Below, piece by piece: positions 11,201 through 24,185 of a DNA stretch of 64,000 nucleotides. This DNA comes from Allantophomopsis cytisporea. Lineage: Eukaryota; Ascomycota; Leotiomycetes; Phacidiales; Phacidiaceae. Position 1 is the stretch's first letter. Each line of letters starts with the position of its first letter. The position numbers were made by a program, and so were the translations under genes. The stretch spans positions 620,001-684,000 of the forward strand of contig CP103026.1 in assembly GCA_024752435.1 (NCBI GenBank), in the 5' to 3' direction. The notes beneath the pieces were generated by a model that ran no database searches, was not told the origin of the DNA, and saw only the letters and a program-made list of their open reading frames with translations.

Positions 11201-13921
11201 TCCCTGAAAGCTGGTCTGGAGGCAGTCCGAACCGAGATCGAGCAACTGAGGGAGAGCGGACATGGCGAACGAGAGGTTGCTGCAATCACTGATGGAGCTG
11301 TTGTACCTGCTGAAGAACTTGCTGATCACCTCAAGCGTAATGATATCGAGAACTTGGAGGTTTTGATCACACAGCTCCGAATCAAAGTCGAAGCTCTGGA
11401 ATCAATGCCACCACCTGTCGCAGAATTTCCGCCAGGTATGCTATACAAGGAGGATCTTGTTGCCATGGAAGAGACTTTGCACATCATGCATGCAGCAGTA
11501 GCTGATATGGCTTCTCGCGAAACTCCTTCTAATCAAAACTCTGCTACAAAAGAGGACGTCGATGCCATAGAGACCCTTCTTCGAAACACCAAAGCCAAGA
11601 TTGATGATATTGACCCCGAGCAAGCTGTTAAGCGAGAGCATCTTGATTCTGTAGAGGCTATCATTCGTGATACTCAGGATGCCATTAATAACTTAACTTC
11701 CCATATGGGCGATTCCTCTACACACGAGCACATTGAGGCTGTAGAGACACTTGTCAAGGAAGTCATTATCAGTCTTGATGAGATGAAGACTCGTGCTGCT
11801 GAGGAGTCAGCTGATCTCGAAAAAGTCAGCAAGACTGACGTCGAAGCGGTCGAGGCTGTCTGTCTGGATGTCAAAGCTCAAATTGAGCAAATGGTCCTGA
11901 CTGATCTTGCAACCCTGGCGACTGGAGACGATTTGAAAAACCTCGTTGAGATGATCAAAGAATTTAAGGGCCGCATTGAAATACATGCCGAAACCAACGC
12001 TAAACAATTCGAAGAGCGGCAGGCCGAGACTGTTGGTGTTGGTGAGAGAGTTGCAGAAATCAAGACTTATCTGGAGGAATTCAAAGATGCTTTAAAAGAG
12101 AAACTTGATGAAGGATCTTCAGGAATTGATTCTCTAGGCAAGCTTTTAGAGGGTCTTGGTGAGACTGTTGGACAGACTACCAGTGTTTCCGACGATATCA
12201 AAGCTCTCTTCGAAGCGATGAAAACCGAGTTCGAGAGATCAAATGCGGGAGTGGTCGGCGTCAAGTTGGATTCGGATGAAAAATTCCAGAAAACTTGGGA
12301 CAAACTTGACGAAAAACTTGAAGAGAAATTCACAGAGATCATGACTAAATACGATGACGCTCAGGTTGCTGCTGAGACCAAAGCTACTGCTGGAGAGGAG
12401 AAAAATGCACAGGCAGAGACTGCAGTTCTGAGCACGAAGGCGGTTGCGGAGGAATTGAAGCTTCTCGTTGACACTCTTGGTACCACGCTAACCGATTCCA
12501 TTGAGAGAATGGATGAAGCCTCGAAGACGGTTTTTAGTCGAGTCGAAGATACATTTATCAGGGTTGAAGAAACTCACGCGGACGCAAAAGCTGAGCATCA
12601 ACTCACTCGTGAGCAAGTCTTCAAGGCACACAATGTCATCGAGTCCCTACAAGGTCATGTTAACGAACATGATCCAAAGGTCTTACAAGCTGTCAACGAT
12701 ATTCTCCGTATTGTTGGACAGCACTTCGAACACTCCAAAACTTCTACTGATTCACTTCGAGAAAAAATTGCGGAAATTCCACCACCTTCTGAACTTCCGA
12801 TGCTACCAGAAATTCCAGTAGTTGAGAAGTATGACGATGCCTGTGTTCAAGAAAAGCTTGATAAAGTGTTCTCAAAGTTGACAGAGCATATGCAGTCTGA
12901 CAACGCGTCATCTGAAAAGCTAGCGAAACTGGAGGTGCTTGACAGAATCCATCAGCAGGTGATGCAGACCTCTACAGAAGTTAGCAATTTCGTAGCTACG
13001 CAGACTAAACTGATTACCGAAGGTCATCGGGATAAGGAGAGGGATCTTGAGGCCATAGGTATAGCTCTTGAGAAGCAACTAACCCTCAAAGAGCATGTTG
13101 AAAAAGAAGTAAATGGCCTCCGTGAAGAAGAGAATGTTCTTAAGGATTCCGTGATGAGTCTCAGAGCTGAGAAGGATGATTTGGCACATCAAAAGATGCG
13201 TTTGGCTGCCGATGTTTCCAGTCTGGAGACCGCACTTCGCATTCGACGAGAGGAGCTTCACGCGATGGAAGCACGAGCTGAAGGTCTGGAACGACGGATA
13301 CTTGAAGGAGTACTCGACCACTCTCGAGCACTGATGCTATCGAGAAGCAACAGCAACAAGAGCAGAGATGCTGCAATGAATCTCAAGCGTATGCCAAGCA
13401 ATGCTACGAATACCACCAGTAGCTCTGTCTCGGGAACTGACAGTGCATTTTCGTCATCCACCTTGACTCAAAGTGGGGTCAGTATGGCGATGAGCGGCAA
13501 TCGCGTACTTGTTCATCAGCCAAATACATCGTCAAGAAGAATCCTATCTCTCAGTCAGATTCCGAACAACGCTGTTAATGGAGGTCCCAATGCTGCCTTC
13601 AAGCGTAGTCATAGTGTCAAGCATCCTGAGAAGACAGCTAACATCAGAAAGAAGTCGTGGAACGGGAGAGAGCTGAATAAGGAGAATTTGGCGTTGAACG
13701 AGGCGTCGGAGGAGAGCGGGTCTGAAAGTGAGGGAGAAGTCAGCAGCGCCAGTACCACAAGACGTACAAGTGGCGTCGGCACTGAATCAAAGATCGAGGG
13801 AAGTGAATACTCTTCCGAGTACACTTCTTCGGAGTACACATATAGCGAAGGACCAACACCGCTGAGTGAGGAACAGAATCCAATGGTATTGTATCAGGAG
13901 GAATCAGCACTAGCAGCATGA
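8217..13921 (+). CDS. Giant helical repeat protein, 1881 residues, function unknown
   Basis: A first exon at 8217-8326 (MPSVEREVSRDGERRLSL...) is joined across a 59-base intron (GTAAGT donor, AACAG acceptor) to one 5.5 kb exon, 8386-13921. The alternative start inside the intron (ATG 8375) would give a protein 32 residues shorter. The first ~250 residues are Ser/Pro-rich. The middle is nearly all amphipathic helix with two families of imperfect repeats. One (about residues 617-997) has units like TREEVFEAVVEGLKHF, SRDEILDAVRECLEEF and EKEEILHAFKEGLDEL. The other (about 1057-1237) has units like TKEDVDAIETLLRNTKAKI and KREHLDSVEAIIRDTQDAI. Apolipoprotein-like and coiled-coil stretches follow to about residue 1660, then a Ser-rich acidic tail with repeated SSEY. 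There is no ATPase, PH or membrane motif. Such proteins are often labelled as chromosome-segregation or cytoskeletal, but only because of the coiled coil. A scaffold role is inference. Confidence 0.9.
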
Positions 13922-14496
13922 GAACACATGGGTTGGATTATGGGTTACGATTGTTAAGAGTTGATTATTAGCCTTTTGTTTTGTTTGTTTTCTCTTTCTT
14001 TTTTTTCTTTTTTGGTTCCCCCCCCCAATTGAGAAGGATGGATAGTGTTTTATGTTGTTTTGTAAAGATACCAGAGAGTAGTGACGAGCGGATGGAGCAA
14101 GCGTTGGTGTTTGGAGCGCAAGATGAATTCTCTTCTTATGATTTCATGTAACGACTTTTTTCTTTTGTCCAAATAGCATAAGGCTCCTATAAATTTTATA
14201 TTATTTCTAGATTGTTTACTAGCTGAACCACGAGATTTTCATCCTTGTAGTGAAGATTGTTTCCATTTACGGGCGGGATTATAGCCAACAAGCACTCGCA
14301 CGCATCTCTGGCCATCCAAAACGAAAAAGTCCTCTGCGCTTATCCATCTATACGGTACATGGCACTATCAACACGTCACTATCATACACATATCAGTCAA
14401 TCATAGGGTATCGAATCCATTCTACGCCAATTTTCCCCGCCCAAGCCTACAAATACAAACATTGAATCCTCGAAGCACTTGATCACCTTTAACTAT
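13922..14496. other. Convergent 3' region
   Basis: About 575 bases lie between the stops of the giant repeat protein (plus) and Snf12 (minus). A T-rich tract and a C-run lie at about 13979-14028. This is probably the two 3' UTRs. Confidence 0.5.
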
Positions 14497-16170
14497 CTAT
14501 CGAGGTCTAGTAAGCAGCAAATTGACGCTCTCCCTCACATTCTCACTCTGCCAGACGCTACCTGGTCCACCACGTCTCCACTCCTCACCGTTGTTCTCAC
14601 TCACACCACCGCGGATTCCCTCACCGCTGATGATATCAAGGTCTCTCTTCTGGGAGCTCATCCATTTCCGTACGAAGTTGGCGGGGTCCTTAGAGAAGGC
14701 TGTGAGGAAAGTGTGCTTTGATTTGCTGAGAGTGAGCGCCTGCACGTGGTATGCGATGTCCGAGTTGAGCTTGTTAATGTCGCTGAGTAGGGTTGGGAAG
14801 TTGGATCCCGCGTAAACGCTTTGGAAGGCGTGGCGGAGGGGGTCATCCAGGAGTACGCGCACGTCGTAGATGGTAGGTGTGGGCGACCTATGGAATTCCT
14901 GGTCCACGCGGATAGTGTAGGGTAGCTTTACTGGTGTGAGGGTTGACATGTGTGGGAAGACTTGGTCGGCGAGGTATGGGATATAACCAGTATCTCGGTT
15001 GAGAACCTATAGGCATTAGATGGTGATATGTTAACATTTGTATCAAACTTACCTTCTTCAGGAGTTCATCACATCTAAATGATCGCTTTTCATCGTCCTC
15101 TTGAAGACCCATTGCCTTGACGTACTGCCATATACCCATAACGACTTCCGCGCGAGTAGCTACCGTTGTGTCCACAATCTCGGCCAATGCAGGGCTCAAT
15201 TGGAATCTCTCCGGGTTCTCGCTTCGTACAAAGTTGATAGTGATATTGGTGTTCTCATCTCCTCCCCTCTTAAACTCCAGGGAATCGAAATCGGCCGCAT
15301 CAGGAATGTTCTTGGCGTTGGGGTTGACATTTGGTCTTTTCCATTCGACCGACTGATCGCTGCCGTCCTTGGCCTTTTTGCCCTCGAAATCGACGCTCAT
15401 CGACTTGAAGAAGTGCGAGAGCTTGGTCTGTTTCTTTTGTTTCGACTTCGCAGTCTTCGCCTTGGTGTCTAGTTCCATCGCATCTTCAGCCTCACTATCG
15501 CTGTCGTCGCTGTGATCTAAATCGTTCGGATCTTCGAGGAGTCTTCCTTCAATTTTAACACGGTAGGACGAGTCCATGTTGGTGCTAAAGTCGAAAGCAT
15601 CGACATCCAAACCATCAGATTGCCAAGGTTGATCTTCAACCGTATTGCTGATCCAAATTCGGAGAGTACCATATCGTTGCTACTCCAGTCAGTACAAAAA
15701 CACCCACATAGCCAGGTCGTACTCACAGTATTATTCCTGCTGAGACCATCCTGCATATCTAGTCTCTTCCTCATCATCGTCGCATCCAACCTCCTCTCCA
15801 CATCCTTCAAATCCTTGTATCTCTGTGCGCCATCGCCAATAATGCACTCATCAACGCCATCGGGCAGATTCCTATCGACAGGAACCTTGCTATGACGGAG
15901 AACAGATTCAGCCTGGGCTTTTGCGAGTCGCTGGGCCTCCATTTGCTGCGGTGTGATAGTTGGCTGCGGGGGACCAGGAGGCGCACCGCTGATGGGACCT
16001 GGGGAACGGAGAGCCGTTAGCTGCGATTCGAGGCGCGTAAGAGTCGAGGGGAGCTAGTAATAGAGGAAGGCGCATTTGGTTTTGAACTTACCGATGCCTC
16101 TTCTACCCGCATTGGCATGTGGGGATCTCTGAGGCGTGTTTTGAGGGAATTGTCGGTATGAGGTCTGCAT
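14497..16170 (-). CDS. SNF12: SWI/SNF chromatin-remodelling subunit Snf12 (BAF60/Rsc6 family)
   Basis: Four exons, 16170-16092, 15998-15727, 15679-15053 and 15006-14497, join in phase to give 495 residues. The Pro/Gln-rich N-terminus is followed by a charged helical region (AQRLAKAQAESVLRHSKVPV) and the family segment GTLRIWISNTVEDQPWQ. An acidic/Lys-rich insert comes next. The SWIB/MDM2-like domain begins FQLSPALAEIVDTTVATRAE and continues through IWQYVKAMGLQ, crossing the last intron into RDTGYIPYLADQVFPHMSTL. The family binds within SWI/SNF or RSC complexes that move nucleosomes in the nucleus. Fungi usually have one or two paralogues, so Snf12 versus Rsc6 cannot be fixed from sequence alone, although the RIWISNT-type segment favours Snf12. 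The start ATG at 16170 gives MQTSYRQFPQNTPQRSP, with a plausible splice six codons after the Arg-Gly cluster. Confidence 0.92.
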
Positions 16171-16782
16171 TTCGTCGGTGGTACACGCGCGCGCAAAAGA
16201 TGATAGTGATCGTAGCTTTTGATAAATGAATGGCCGGCGTTTGTTTGAATGCACGCAGCAATTTGTCGCGTCGATTTGGGTGTGGTATCGCGATCTCATA
16301 GCAAGATCGCGCTAGTCCGCCTCAAGCAGATTTGTTCAGCCTCACTACAAGGCTGTGGAAACATACCTAATGATTTGGGCTCATTGATCACAGACATATC
16401 AAAGTATCACGACGTAATGTAATAGGATACAGATTAATCCGTAGTTGCGCGAAGTACGGATGTACATATTGTGCTTGGTTGAGTAGTTCATTCTTCATTA
16501 TAATTGCACCTACACCTGGTTATGCTCAAAGCTTATGTATGAACGAAAAGCATCCAAGAGCATACACGGCTGACGGTATTCAAGCCCATTGCCACGTCTA
16601 AAATCTACACACTATATATTGCTGCAATCCCGATTGCAGTACCGTACCTAGTCATTTTCTTAATACACCTAAACTCCATGCTCGCTCTGGAACGACCATA
16701 TTCAAGTACGCCGACCAAACTCCATTTCCTATGCCATCATTCCCCAAACTCATGTTAACTATACACACTCCGTCCTTCTTGC
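16171..16782. other. Intergenic between Mo25 stop and Snf12 start
   Basis: About 610 bases hold the Snf12 promoter and the 3' end of the next minus-strand gene. No coding sequence is supported. Confidence 0.4.
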
Positions 16783-18101
16783 TCACCTTGGCTGGTGAGA
16801 CCCCATGAGAGCTGGCTTCTGTGCTGGCTCCACGGGGGATGGAGGCATGTTCCTAATCTGCTTAATCAAGAATTCTCTCTCATCAATGAACTGTTCATCC
16901 TCCGTCCGATCCTCAAGGAAATGTTGGAGGAATTTCAACAACCTTTCGCGGTTGATTAGCAGGATCTTCTGCACAGCAATAGATTTATGAGGGTTCGCTA
17001 CGAAGACCTTGAAGACGTGGAAGCCTTCATACTGAACCATCTTTCTTTCATCTCGAAGGAGATTCATGCAGATCTTCAGGTGCTCTCCTCTATCAACATA
17101 TGCTGTCATTACTGAGTAATTCGCACGGTCAAGAAGGATTTCTCCCAAGAGTTTTATCGATTGTCTCTTGGTGACATAACTATCTGATTTGACAAGGATG
17201 TTGTTGTAGTTATCGAAGAAAAGGTCAAAGTTGGCAGAAAGATAGCTGGCAACCATGTTCTTATGCTTCGTCAAGAGCTCCTACAACCATGCAGTTAGCC
17301 AAAGTCCAGATGTTAGTCACAAGATACAACGTACTCTAAAAGTAGTGAAGGCATCTGCACCAACTTCGAAGGAGCCTCTATCAATCCACTCAAAGAATCT
17401 CCAGAAAACACCATTACCACTTTGAGGAGTCTCCGGTTGTTTAATCCCGGGCAGGCTCTTCGGACTTGAGACTTCCTCCTCAGGCTCATCATAAAGGATG
17501 ATCCTGGCGGCAGCCTCATGTTTCAGAACCTCTCTCAGCACTGTACCAGCAGGCATAGCGCTCTCCTTATGATCGTAACATTTGCAAAGCTCGATGAGGA
17601 CCTCGGGACGAGATGTGACGACATAGCTGAGGGCTATGGGATCGCTCTTGGGATTGGCGCCCGCTGGTTTGAAGCGCAGGACGTATGAGAAGATGACCTG
17701 GGCGTCTTTCCGGGATTCGAAGGGGAGGAGGGCGAGATTGGTAGCGAGAAGGTACAGAAGGTCGTTCTCAATCATGCCCGTCACCAGCTGGTAGCATTGT
17801 TCGGGGCTACTTTCGACTTCTGTTCTACTTAGCATGCATGATTCGACTTGGTTGATGATCAAAGATGGAGGTATTACCCTGTGTGCCCTGAAGCACGAAC
17901 TTCATCTGCGCGAGAACCTTTGCAAGTTCCTCAGCCTGTGTTATTGTCAGCTTCGCCTGTTCTGTGAACATGCTCCATTAATCCACAGCGTACCTTCATA
18001 GGGCCACCAGGGCCGTCCAGCTTGGTGATCAGCTCCTTTGCTTGTCGGGCGAGATCCACCGTATTTGTCCTTCCCCTCGCTCTGTTAAAAAGAAACGACA
18101 T
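16783..18101 (-). CDS. HYM1: Mo25/Hym1-like scaffold protein of the MOR/RAM kinase network
   Basis: Four exons, 18101-17994, 17935-17878, 17819-17335 and 17280-16783, join in phase to give 382 residues. The start MSFLFNRARGRTNTVDLARQ and the segments EVESSPEQCYQLVTGMIEND, GVFWRFFEWIDRGSFEVGAD, ELLTKHKNMVASYLSANFD and NYVTKRQSIKLLGEILLDR-type sequence are the hallmarks of the Mo25 family (seen here as YVTKRQSIKLLGEILLDR). Mo25 folds as helical ARM-like repeats and supports GCK/STE20-type kinases. In fungi Hym1 acts with the NDR kinase pathway that controls polarity, septation and cell separation. The conserved C-terminal HFLEDRTEDEQFIDEREFL is present. A fungal insert (about residues 170-195, EEEVSSPKSLPGIKQPETPQ) sits in a surface region and makes it slightly longer than animal Mo25. 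The junction GTQ|EVESS restores the family sequence. Confidence 0.95.
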
Positions 18102-20002
18102 GGTGGACTCGGGCGTGTAGCTGTTGTTCGGAATGAATGTCTGTTATATGTGACCCCGCAGTGCTTTCAATATACAAGTTCTCTATCCCTTGGGTTCTCA
18201 CGCAAGGCCAATGAAGAATAAGTTATTGGACGATGGAAATGTATTAAGAACGGAACTTCTTCAACGTAGCGAGAAAGTAGCTACTCGCAGGACCGATAGC
18301 ATTGCAAATGCAAAAAGGTCAGGAACTGTAGTTGCGTAATGGTCTAGCTGTGTTGTTGGCACGAACGATGTGTTAGCGGCTGGTGACGGCGAGTTGTTTC
18401 TGTGGTCAAAGTGTTGTTCTCAGGTCGCTCCTTACCCCGTTGCTGTGCTCTTTTGTTTTGTTGCCAGTACTTTGTTCGTCCGAGAATTAGGCGACCATGC
18501 CCCTCCATTCATTCATTCCCTGCCGGACTACGTAAAGCAAAATTACAGGTGAAAAAGTTCAAGATTCGGAGGATATGATGTCAAGTCATGAACTATGTGC
18601 CCGTGTGCAAAATACAAATTCATGCACTCGATTCTCAAGAGTTATCGTAGACAGTCCGTGTATCTCCTGTGCTACCTCCCTTCTCCCTTGGCGATTATTG
18701 TCGGGTGGGCACTCCTTATCGAACGGCGCATTATTCTTGTCATTATTTACAGCATCAACAAACCGAATAGAGTTAACCACATTGAATAACAACAGCTTCA
18801 CACAGCCAACAACATAAGCACCGATGACGATTGGCTGTGCTCAACTCAGATCTCAAAAGTCTGCAAAATAAAGATCCCTTCACTAGATACTCAAGCACAC
18901 GCGACACGTCGATCTACCATCAACCATCGATAACTCAATCGGAGATTGAGTAAAGAGGGTGTCTGAATGAAGAGTAGCACAACGAAGGTATGGATCAACG
19001 AAGATCATCTTCGCAGATCATCGCAAGCAACAACTATAGAAACACAACTTTAAAATCTACATTCAGAACCTCACGGCATCATACACCCAGTATGATAATT
19101 CGCAGGTCAATGTCTCCAAAATCACAAATATGCACTGGATCATTTTGAATGGCATGTTTTCTGGAGTGGCATGTCCTCAACGTCTAGATCCCGGATAGCT
19201 CCTCGGGCATTTGACAGCACACGGGAGGCCAAAGCTCTAATAAACTCATCGAACCTCCATAGTGTCTCTTGAAATCGTTCCATTTCTGCAAGACTCATGC
19301 AACAGACAATTCAGATAAGTCAGGACTTCTCAATACATAAAGCAAACCCGAGTCAATTGTCAAGGTGCATCATCCGTACATATTCATTGTACCAACCGTT
19401 GTCATCAAAAACTCATAGAGTTTTCACTTAAAAACGATACGAACTAGTCCCAAATCATTCCGCAACAGAATATTCATGAAATTTCCGCTCACAATGAATC
19501 ATCCATAATCATCTGGCACCAGTACTTACAGATTCAGATCACGGATCCAAGTCTGTAAGTATGTTGAACAGTAGGCACACCAAAATCATCACAAATAGCA
19601 ACGTCCCAAAGCCCATCTCGAATTAATATATATATTCACAAATCCCACCATGATATCAGACTAGAGAGGAAAATGACAAGGAACGCCCAAATACCCTTCG
19701 AAAATGACGCTGACTTTTTGATATATGCCCTTTTTCCCGAGCATGCCGAATCGCTACACTACGGACCTAAAAATGCCCAACAAAACTGTCCATACGCAAG
19801 GGCACATCAAGTGCAACGCCTCGAAGAATGCTTCCCAGAAAAAAAGAATTAAAAACGCTATGAGTTGAGCACGAGAAATTTACCGGGTAAAGTCTATTCT
19901 GTCTGTCGTCGCTAAAGTGCCCCCAAAAAGTCCAAAGGGAAAAAGTGAGAAGAAATATAAGATGATGAGTGAAGAGAGACTATAGGGATTCTCAACGAGA
20001 AT
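18102..20002. other. Intergenic, 1.9 kb
   Basis: The region lies upstream of Mo25 and downstream of the F-box-like gene, both on minus. The small ORFs at 18370-18817 overlap each other on both strands and show no family features. From about 18900 to 19900 the sequence is AC/AT-rich without coding signal and may be a long 3' UTR. Nothing else is supported. Confidence 0.4.
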
Positions 20003-21568
20003 CTAGTTCGCCTTGTTGATTTCCATCTCGCGGATGATCCTCTTGACCGTGTCCCGGTCCGCCTTGACGGCCCATCGAATGCTCTTGTCCATAGCAGCAT
20101 CTCGGAAATCGACCATCGCAAGCGTCTTGCTTTCTGAGACCAGTTCCTTGATGAGCATGGTCTTCATGAAGAACCTGCGGGCGAAGAAATGGGTCAAGTG
20201 GGGAAGGCCCTTGAGCAGCTCGATGATGTCGGCGACTTGTACCGGGTGCAAGAATTCGTCGTCATCGTCGAGATCATTGGGGAAGACTTTGTCAGAGATG
20301 TAGAGATGTTGTGTCCAGGTTGAGGGTGCGTAAGAGGGGTGTTTGACAGAGAAATCAGCAGCTACTGTCACATAGGAGAGGTCGACTTTTCTGTAATGGA
20401 GATTAGAACTAATCACTCCTAGAAATAATATCTAGGAAACTTACTGGAGATTTTGACAGGCTGCGAGGACATGACAGACGCCTCCGGTAGGAACATCCCT
20501 TGTAAAGTGGAAAGTGGACAAGAACGGACTTGGAGGAGGATGAGTAGATTGGGCACGCAGCAGTTTTGGCCGGATAGGGAGTTCTCTTGGCCCCTTTACA
20601 GGCTTAACAACCATGCTGGTGGACATGCTCCGATGATGCGCGCCCATTCTCGACATCGCCATGGCCGCATTGGGAGTAATTCTGGAATCACGTCTCGCAC
20701 GAGAAACCTTCTGCATCTGCGCATGTCTGTACTTGAACTCTCGCCATCCCGCCTGCGGTTTCTTGGCTGGGCCCTCATCTGCACCGAAGCAGGATAGATC
20801 CAACACTCTGACGAGGTCCGCATAGCGCTTGTTGTGGCTGACTGTATGTGCGAATTGCGCAAATCGGTATGTCGTCACGAATTGCGGTGTAATGTACATG
20901 TAAGATGCTGCCGTCGCTGAGAGGGCTGGATGTGACACCATAACTGCATGGAGATCCCTCTGCTCGAGGTGCTGGAAGATCAGCGATAGGATCTCCACTG
21001 GCACAGTAGTGATTTTGGGAGGCGCAGCATATTTGCGCCTTCGAACGATGGAGGATGTGTATGATTTGACGGAGGAAATAGAGGACGTAGAATGCCTCCG
21101 TTGAATGGACGGGGTGGGATCGAATTTCTCATATTGCTGGTGAGTTTGTTGGTGAGGAGCTCGAGGCGGTGGGATTAAAGATCGGACAGGTCGTCGTTGA
21201 GCTTCAACAGTTCCCTTTAGTTTATTCTCTGTAATCGGGCGTCGTTGACCTTCCACAGTCTCTTTCAACTTGTTTTCGACATATGCGCCGAAGGGCAATG
21301 AGCGCCTATTCTGTTGCTTTTGTTGCTTCAGTTGCGCTTCATCTGGCTTTGGACTTCGGCTTGAGCTTCGTGTCCGTGGTGATCTGGTACCATCTGCCCG
21401 AGGCGATCTGGTGCCATCCCTCAGTGGCAGGGCGTATCGGATGGTTGGACTACGAGGCGCGGCCGAGGCAGAAGCGTTAATGAAATCACGCTGGGTGAAA
21501 GCAAGACCATTGGATCGTTGCGAAAGGCGAATAGAATCTAATTCAGATCGGCCCCTGGGAAGAGACAT
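20003..21568 (-). CDS. F-box-like protein
   Basis: Two exons, 21568-20445 and 20390-20003, joined across a 54-base intron (GTAAGT donor, TTACAG acceptor) give 503 residues. The first ~185 residues are basic and Ser/Arg/Pro-rich. They contain a short direct duplication, ENKLKETVEGQRRP and ENKLKGTVEAQRRP. At about 195-235 ITTVPVEILSLIFQHLEQRD followed by HAVMVSHPALSATAASYMY matches an F-box. After it come leucine-containing segments (LVRVLDLSCFG; CQNLQKVDLSYVTVA), a pattern seen in LRR-type F-box proteins that recruit substrates to SCF ubiquitin ligases. I chose the second ATG (MSLPRGRSEL) because MINFIL before it comes from AT-rich leader sequence; the longer form has 509 residues. The F-box is clear by pattern, but the substrate is unknown. 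Confidence 0.88.
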
Positions 21569-21858
21569 CAGTATAAAATTTATCAATTATATAAGTTTTA
21601 TTTTCTTCTTGAGTTGAAATTCCTCGTACTGATTTTGATTTTTGGGGGGAATCGAGGGAGGGGTGGGAGGGTGGAAGGGGAAATAGAGAGCTTATTTACA
21701 TTGTTTAATGTTCTTTGGGGGTCGGCTTTAAAATAACAAGTGCGATTGCACTGTATCAAACATATCAAGCAGCGGGTAAGCAGCTATATCTCTCTCCTCT
21801 CAGTATCACTTGGATCACGCAGACTTCTATGATACTGATGTAACGAATGGCTGAAATC

Positions 21859-21896
21859 CCTCTCTCTCTCTATCTGTCTCTCTCTCTCTCTCTCTC
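21859..21896. repeat. CT/GA microsatellite
   Basis: A pyrimidine tract of CT repeats, interrupted once by ATCTGT, in the probable promoter or leader of the F-box-like gene. Confidence 0.9.
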
Positions 21897-22375
21897 GCTT
21901 TGTCTTTCTCTTTTTCGGAGATCTCGTGACAATGCTGATGATGATGACGATGGCGAAGGGTAATGATGATATCTGGCGCCTTTGAAATTGCTTGGAGTTC
22001 AGCGGATATTCCGTAGATTTGACAGTTATATCTATAATCACGCAAATAGGCTTCATTGGCATTCTTATACTCTTTGGGACCAGTGCTTGGATGAGTGTGG
22101 AGTGAGTTTTTTTTTCTTCCCTTGGTTGAGTGAGATGGGCACCGATGAGGAGCGACGCGGGACCCTGCAGGTGCGTGGGCTGATTTAGCTCCAAAGTGCC
22201 ATCTAGAGTGCGGTGCGAGGTTGCTGTACTGGGCCAGTTGTGGGTATTACGAACACGGTAGCAGCAGTAAGTCTAACAAAGCCCACACGCCCAGCAAACA
22301 GCCAAGCAACGAAAGCAAGACATAAAAGGACAACCCACTGGACGAGACACACAGTGACATAGTAACAAACTCACG

Positions 22376-22446
22376 CCCACGCACACGCACACGCACACTC
22401 ATTCACTCTCACTCTCACTCTCACACCCTCTCACACTCGCACACAC
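22376..22446. repeat. CAC/CTCAC simple repeat
   Basis: Tandem CACGCACACG followed by CACTCTCACTCTCACTC-like units, intergenic. Confidence 0.8.
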
Positions 22447-24145
22447 ACCCAAGACACCCCTCACCTCTTGGCTGGCCCCAATTTATGTCCTTTCTCGCTG
22501 GGTTCTTACTAGGACCTCATCCTCCTTCTCAGGCGTCTACTCGAATCTGTGATATGAGCCACTTTCCTAAGCAGCTATTGATAAACCCCTAGTCACGGTT
22601 AGGGAGTAGGTAGAGAGTCAGATCGTTTTGCCCAGAGTCTAAGAAGAAGATTAAACAAGGTGCTCACATGTCTACCCGGCCTTTCCAACGAATTAACGAC
22701 TGACGAATATTGAACTGTGTACATATATCCTGCGCAACAGGTCACTCGGACTAGGTACATATCCGCGAACAGAGTATCTCGGATGCCTTCCGAATCCAAA
22801 GTCAAACAAGCCAAGCGTTGACTACAGGAGGAGAGATCGGGTGCAGTGTTCACGTGAGCTGACTTGTTCCATCGATGCTCATATTCCGTGGCAGTGTCCA
22901 TTGGTTCTTGAATGCTTCGAAGTATCCTACGTAGTAGACAGCGTAAGAATGCGATGGAAAGTGTCAAAGTCAAAGTTAGAGAGCATCATGAGGACGCCTA
23001 AGACATGAGCACATGCTCTGAAGTGACGAATAATACGTACTCTACTGACCAGACGAGTAACGTCGAAAGGTAAAGGGTTGTCTCTATGCAAATGAAAGTG
23101 CGCGCGGGATATGGCTGAGGCTGTGTAAACATATATCCGGGTAATACAACGGGCGTCGAATCCGTGCTAGGAGTACCGCTTTAAAGGTCAGTCAGTAAAG
23201 CTACTGCGTACTCTATGTATCTGCCCTTTCCGTTACTTTTCATATTTGAATGATCCTCAAAGGAATCTGAATATCCCGAGCATCTACGAGCAGAGCATCG
23301 GAGAGTAGAGTAGTGCAGTGACCATAAATTAATATCCACGCCATGCTCTTATGAAGTGCTATTTGTGTATCGATAGTATACTACCTGGAGTGCTAGTCCT
23401 AATATCTACTCTTCCCGCTCTACCTAATTCAATCGATTACTCTACGATACTTGACTATAGTGATCCTTCTCATATAATATTCATACCAAAATGATGGAAT
23501 ACTTGTAGAGCATCTTACACTTTCCATCGAATCCCTAACAAAAGACACTCCTAAACTCTAGATCGGAGCATTGGCCGTGTCCATGCAGCCTCCTAACCAT
23601 TCCCCAAGCAGACAACAAACAACTTTGCACGACGTCTTTAAATTGGATACCAAGACTTCATTGAGCCCATACGGAGTACGTACCCATCATCCACCCCACT
23701 GGACCAGAAAAAAACATCAGCTCTCCAAGGATTTGCATTGTGGCAAACCCAGATTCGCAAAAAAAGAGGTCAATAGTCAGCAGTAGGCAAATCCACTTTA
23801 CTATCGTCATATTTGCCCGGTACCTTTTCCCTTCCCCCTCCTCGACTCGACTCTACTTTCCTCAATGTTTTACGAATGACTTGCAGAAACAGATTGTGGA
23901 TGCATCTCTTTTTTTTCTTCCCCCTTGCCTTTTCTCCACGGGCGGTGGATACCGCACATCTGTTTCGAAGAAAGCGGAAGCGCCCATGTTTGTTTTTGGT
24001 GGGCGGTGAGGGGGATTTCCTTATGCAATCGTCGAGAAAATGAGAAATCCGTCGTCCATCGTGTATAGCGTCAGCTGTTTGAAGGGGGGTTGGACGGGAT
24101 ACTCAGGGCCGAAGGGCGGTGCACGATGATGGATGATGAGGAAAG

Positions 24146-24185
24146 AGATAGACAGATAGACAGACAGACAGATAGATAGATAGAT
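24146..24185. repeat. GATA/GACA microsatellite
   Basis: Mixed tetranucleotide array of AGATAGACAGATAGACAGAC type ending in four GATA units. Confidence 0.9.

Noticed and set aside
21784..22194. 136-codon minus ORF with Arg-Glu repeats
   Set aside because: Its striking part is only the translation of a GA microsatellite; the rest has no features.
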